Positions 62,381 to 64,000 of a stretch of DNA of 64,000 nucleotides are shown here, one piece after another. Origin of the DNA: Shewanella livingstonensis (lineage in GTDB: Bacteria; Pseudomonadota; Gammaproteobacteria; Enterobacterales; Shewanellaceae); assembly GCF_003855395.1 (NCBI RefSeq), contig NZ_CP034015.1, positions 2,924,001 to 2,988,000 on the forward strand, given 5' to 3'. Numbering within the stretch: position 1 is the stretch's first letter; each line of letters opens with the position of its first letter. The notes under the pieces are model-generated. The model was not told the origin of the DNA, made no database searches, and worked only from the letters and a program-made list of their open reading frames with translations. Position numbers and translations under genes: made by a program.

Positions 62381-63915
62381 CTGACTCTTCTACACAAATC
62401 TGAAGCAAAATGAACTTTGTGACAAATCGATGATCAGATCTGGTAACTCAATCAATTTGCAGATTAATAATGTCTATTTTCAACGCAGAGCAATGGTCAT
62501 ACAATCACTTTAAAAACGGTTCATTTGGTGACTCACGTCGCACTGACCGTGTCATCGAAGTTGCTGCCGACATGGCGCGTTGTAGCGGTAAGTCAATCGC
62601 TTTATCATGTCGAGGTAATGAAGCTAAAGTTGAAGGGGCTTATCGATTGATCCGTAATGACAACATTTCTCCAGAAGTGATTAGAGCTTCTGGTTTTCAA
62701 CATACTGCAGAGCTTGCCCAGCCCTATGCTGAGATATTAGCCATTGATGACACCACTGCGTTGAGTTACAAACACCAAGTAGCACAAGAGCTTGGCAAAC
62801 TTGGGACGACGACAGATAAATCACGTGGTTGGTGGGTTCATTCAACCCTGCTATTAGACAGCTTCACGACTCAGACTATCGGGCTTATTCATCAAGAATA
62901 CTGGCTTCGTCCTAATAACCCTGAAGATGCTGACGAAAAAGAAAGTGGTAAGTGGTCAGAAGCGTCCTATTTCTGCCGTCAACGCTTGGGAGACATCATG
63001 TCACGGGTCATTTCAGTGTGTGACAGAGAAGCAGATATATTGAGTTATATTCAAGATAAGCAGAAGCATAATGAACGTTTCGTTGTTCGAGCGAAACATT
63101 CAAGAGCACTGGTTGAGACAGGACCTAAGTTATTTGAACACCTTGAGTCACAAGCAGAACTGGGTGAATACACTATAGATATCGCCCAGAAAGGGACAAA
63201 AAATAGTAAAGGGAAGCCTGTAAACCGCGTAGCCAGAAAAGCCAAGCTAACAATTAAAGTGGCACAGGTTACCTTCAAAGCAAAAGGTGAAACTCAGCCT
63301 GTCAATGTGGTGTACGCTCAAGAAAAAACATCAAAAAACGTGACCGAGCCGTTGCGCTGGGTGTTATTAACAACAGAGCCAATCGATACGTTAATTCAAG
63401 CACTTCATATTATTGATATTTACACCGCAAGATGGCGAATTGAAGATTTTCATAAAGCATGGAAAACGGGTGCAGGAGCTGAGCGCCAAAGAATGACAGA
63501 GCCTAAGAATTTAGAAAGAGCGGTTTCAATCTTAGCGTTTATCGGCGTCCGTTTACTGCAACTCAGAGAAGCCATCACCCTCCCTTATTATTTACGTAAA
63601 AAAGGGCTGCTTGAGGAGGCCAAAGCAGTGGAGGCTCAACGCTGTGACACGGTGCTCGAAGAAGATGAATGGAAGGTGCTAATGCGGTTTAATAAGCCTA
63701 GAGGGCATAAAGATAAAGGAGCGCCGAGTCTGAAGTGGGCGTATCAATCAATCGCAAAGCTGGGTGGTTTCACCGATACCAAACGAACAGGGATCGCAAG
63801 CTGGACGGCGGTTTGGGAAGGTTGGAGTACATTACAGTCTCATGTTGTAGGCTACCGAGTCGCGAAAGAAATGATTGCTGATGGCGAGAGCTTATGAGAT
63901 CTGATCAAGAGACAG
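62381..63915 (+). mobile_element. IS4 family, IS50 (Tn5)-like insertion sequence with perfect 9-bp target duplication
   Basis: The left end, CTGACTCTTCTACACAAAT, differs from the Tn5 outside end at two positions. The right end read inward, CTGTCTCTTGATCAGATCT, equals the Tn5 inside end as I remember it. The element is 1535 bp, the IS50 length. CTATAAATC flanks it exactly on both sides (62372-62380 and 63916-63924). All this shows an intact, recently inserted element. Confidence 0.95.
62470..63897 (+). CDS. IS50/Tn5-like transposase
   Basis: The 475-residue protein matches Tn5 transposase (476 residues) in layout. The N-terminal DNA-binding part is WSYNHFKNGSFGDSRRTDRVIEVAADMARCSGKS. Catalytic Asp are in LAIDDTTALSY (about 97) and SVCDREADILSYI (about 188), and the Glu is in ARWRIEDFHKAWKTGAGAERQRM (about 326), followed by the C-terminal dimerisation region. 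The stop overlaps the right terminus. The N-terminal region also includes an internal Met that could start an inhibitor form as in IS50, but this was not verified. Confidence 0.95.
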   Translation: MSIFNAEQWSYNHFKNGSFGDSRRTDRVIEVAADMARCSGKSIALSCRGNEAKVEGAYRLIRNDNISPEVIRASGFQHTAELAQPYAEILAIDDTTALSYKHQVAQELGKLGTTTDKSRGWWVHSTLLLDSFTTQTIGLIHQEYWLRPNNPEDADEKESGKWSEASYFCRQRLGDIMSRVISVCDREADILSYIQDKQKHNERFVVRAKHSRALVETGPKLFEHLESQAELGEYTIDIAQKGTKNSKGKPVNRVARKAKLTIKVAQVTFKAKGETQPVNVVYAQEKTSKNVTEPLRWVLLTTEPIDTLIQALHIIDIYTARWRIEDFHKAWKTGAGAERQRMTEPKNLERAVSILAFIGVRLLQLREAITLPYYLRKKGLLEEAKAVEAQRCDTVLEEDEWKVLMRFNKPRGHKDKGAPSLKWAYQSIAKLGGFTDTKRTGIASWTAVWEGWSTLQSHVVGYRVAKEMIADGESL

Positions 63916-64000
63916 CTATAAATCATCACTTCAGCATGTTCAATTAGCGTCTAAATTTTCCCTGCATTTTTACTGGTGTAATTTTACTAAATTTAATCGT

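Overview
The window looks like chromosome from a marine gammaproteobacterium of the Shewanella type. The evidence is the AT-rich composition, the gene order serS-fluC-rarA-lolA-ftsK-lrp-ald, the tusDCBE cluster, a PunR-like regulator, a YecH-family gene, and a TonB-receptor/tryptophan-halogenase/GH13 maltodextrin locus of the kind found in Alteromonadales. No species is assigned.

Region 1 (1-17.5 kb) is accessory DNA. A large ELxxDGT-type surface or periplasmic protein gene on the minus strand runs off the left edge. It is cut in two by an ISAs1-family insertion sequence with a 10-bp target duplication; removing the IS and one repeat restores the reading frame. After an IS10-like element come two related integrative elements in tandem at the 3' end of a tRNA-Ser(UGA) gene. 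Each has a nearly identical tyrosine recombinase gene (5335-6678 and 15993-17336), a copy of the tRNA 3' end, and a terminator hairpin. The inner island (about 6.75-17.4 kb) carries an alpha/beta hydrolase and several unknown genes. It also holds an orphan ParS/Xre-type antitoxin and a compact module: XRE repressor, tyrosine recombinase and an HUH relaxase-like protein. Near that module are a LexA-type SOS box and four consecutive hairpins that could be an origin of transfer.

Region 2 (17.5-34.7 kb) is conserved housekeeping DNA interrupted once by a frameshifted IS5-family copy: punR-like, Bax-inhibitor-1 family yccA, tusD-tusC-tusB-tusE (tRNA 2-thiouridine sulfur relay), serS, fluC/crcB, rarA, lolA, ftsK, divergent lrp and ald, a GAF-PAS-GGDEF-EAL protein with a degenerate GGDEF motif, and an RsmB/Nop-type RNA methyltransferase.

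Region 3 (35-47 kb) is a malto-oligosaccharide uptake and degradation locus. A FucP-type sugar permease and a cytoplasmic alpha-glucosidase are on the minus strand. A TonB-dependent receptor, a flavin-dependent tryptophan-halogenase-family protein, a periplasmic GH13 enzyme and a GH13 lipoprotein are on the plus strand. The divergent promoter region has two palindromic TACGTA-centred sites suggestive of a LacI-family (MalR-like) regulator. The inferred flow is outer-surface cleavage, TonB-driven import, periplasmic trimming, inner-membrane uptake, then cytoplasmic hydrolysis.

Region 4 (47-64 kb) is decaying and IS-rich. It contains a lipoprotein next to a gene with an internal amber stop, two non-autonomous elements (one with ISAs1 ends, one with ends like the local IS5-family copies), a frameshifted EexN-like lipoprotein gene, and a broken partial copy of a TrmY-like gene whose intact copy lies 5 kb away. 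It also has a HemN/HemW-like radical SAM protein, a YecH-like protein, a SpoIIAA-like/UspA fusion, a frameshifted coiled-coil gene, an IS21-family element with a frameshifted istA, an IS10-like relic, and an intact IS5-family element. An unrecognised four-gene cassette (59.8-62.3 kb) follows. An IS50/Tn5-like element with a perfect 9-bp target duplication ends the window.
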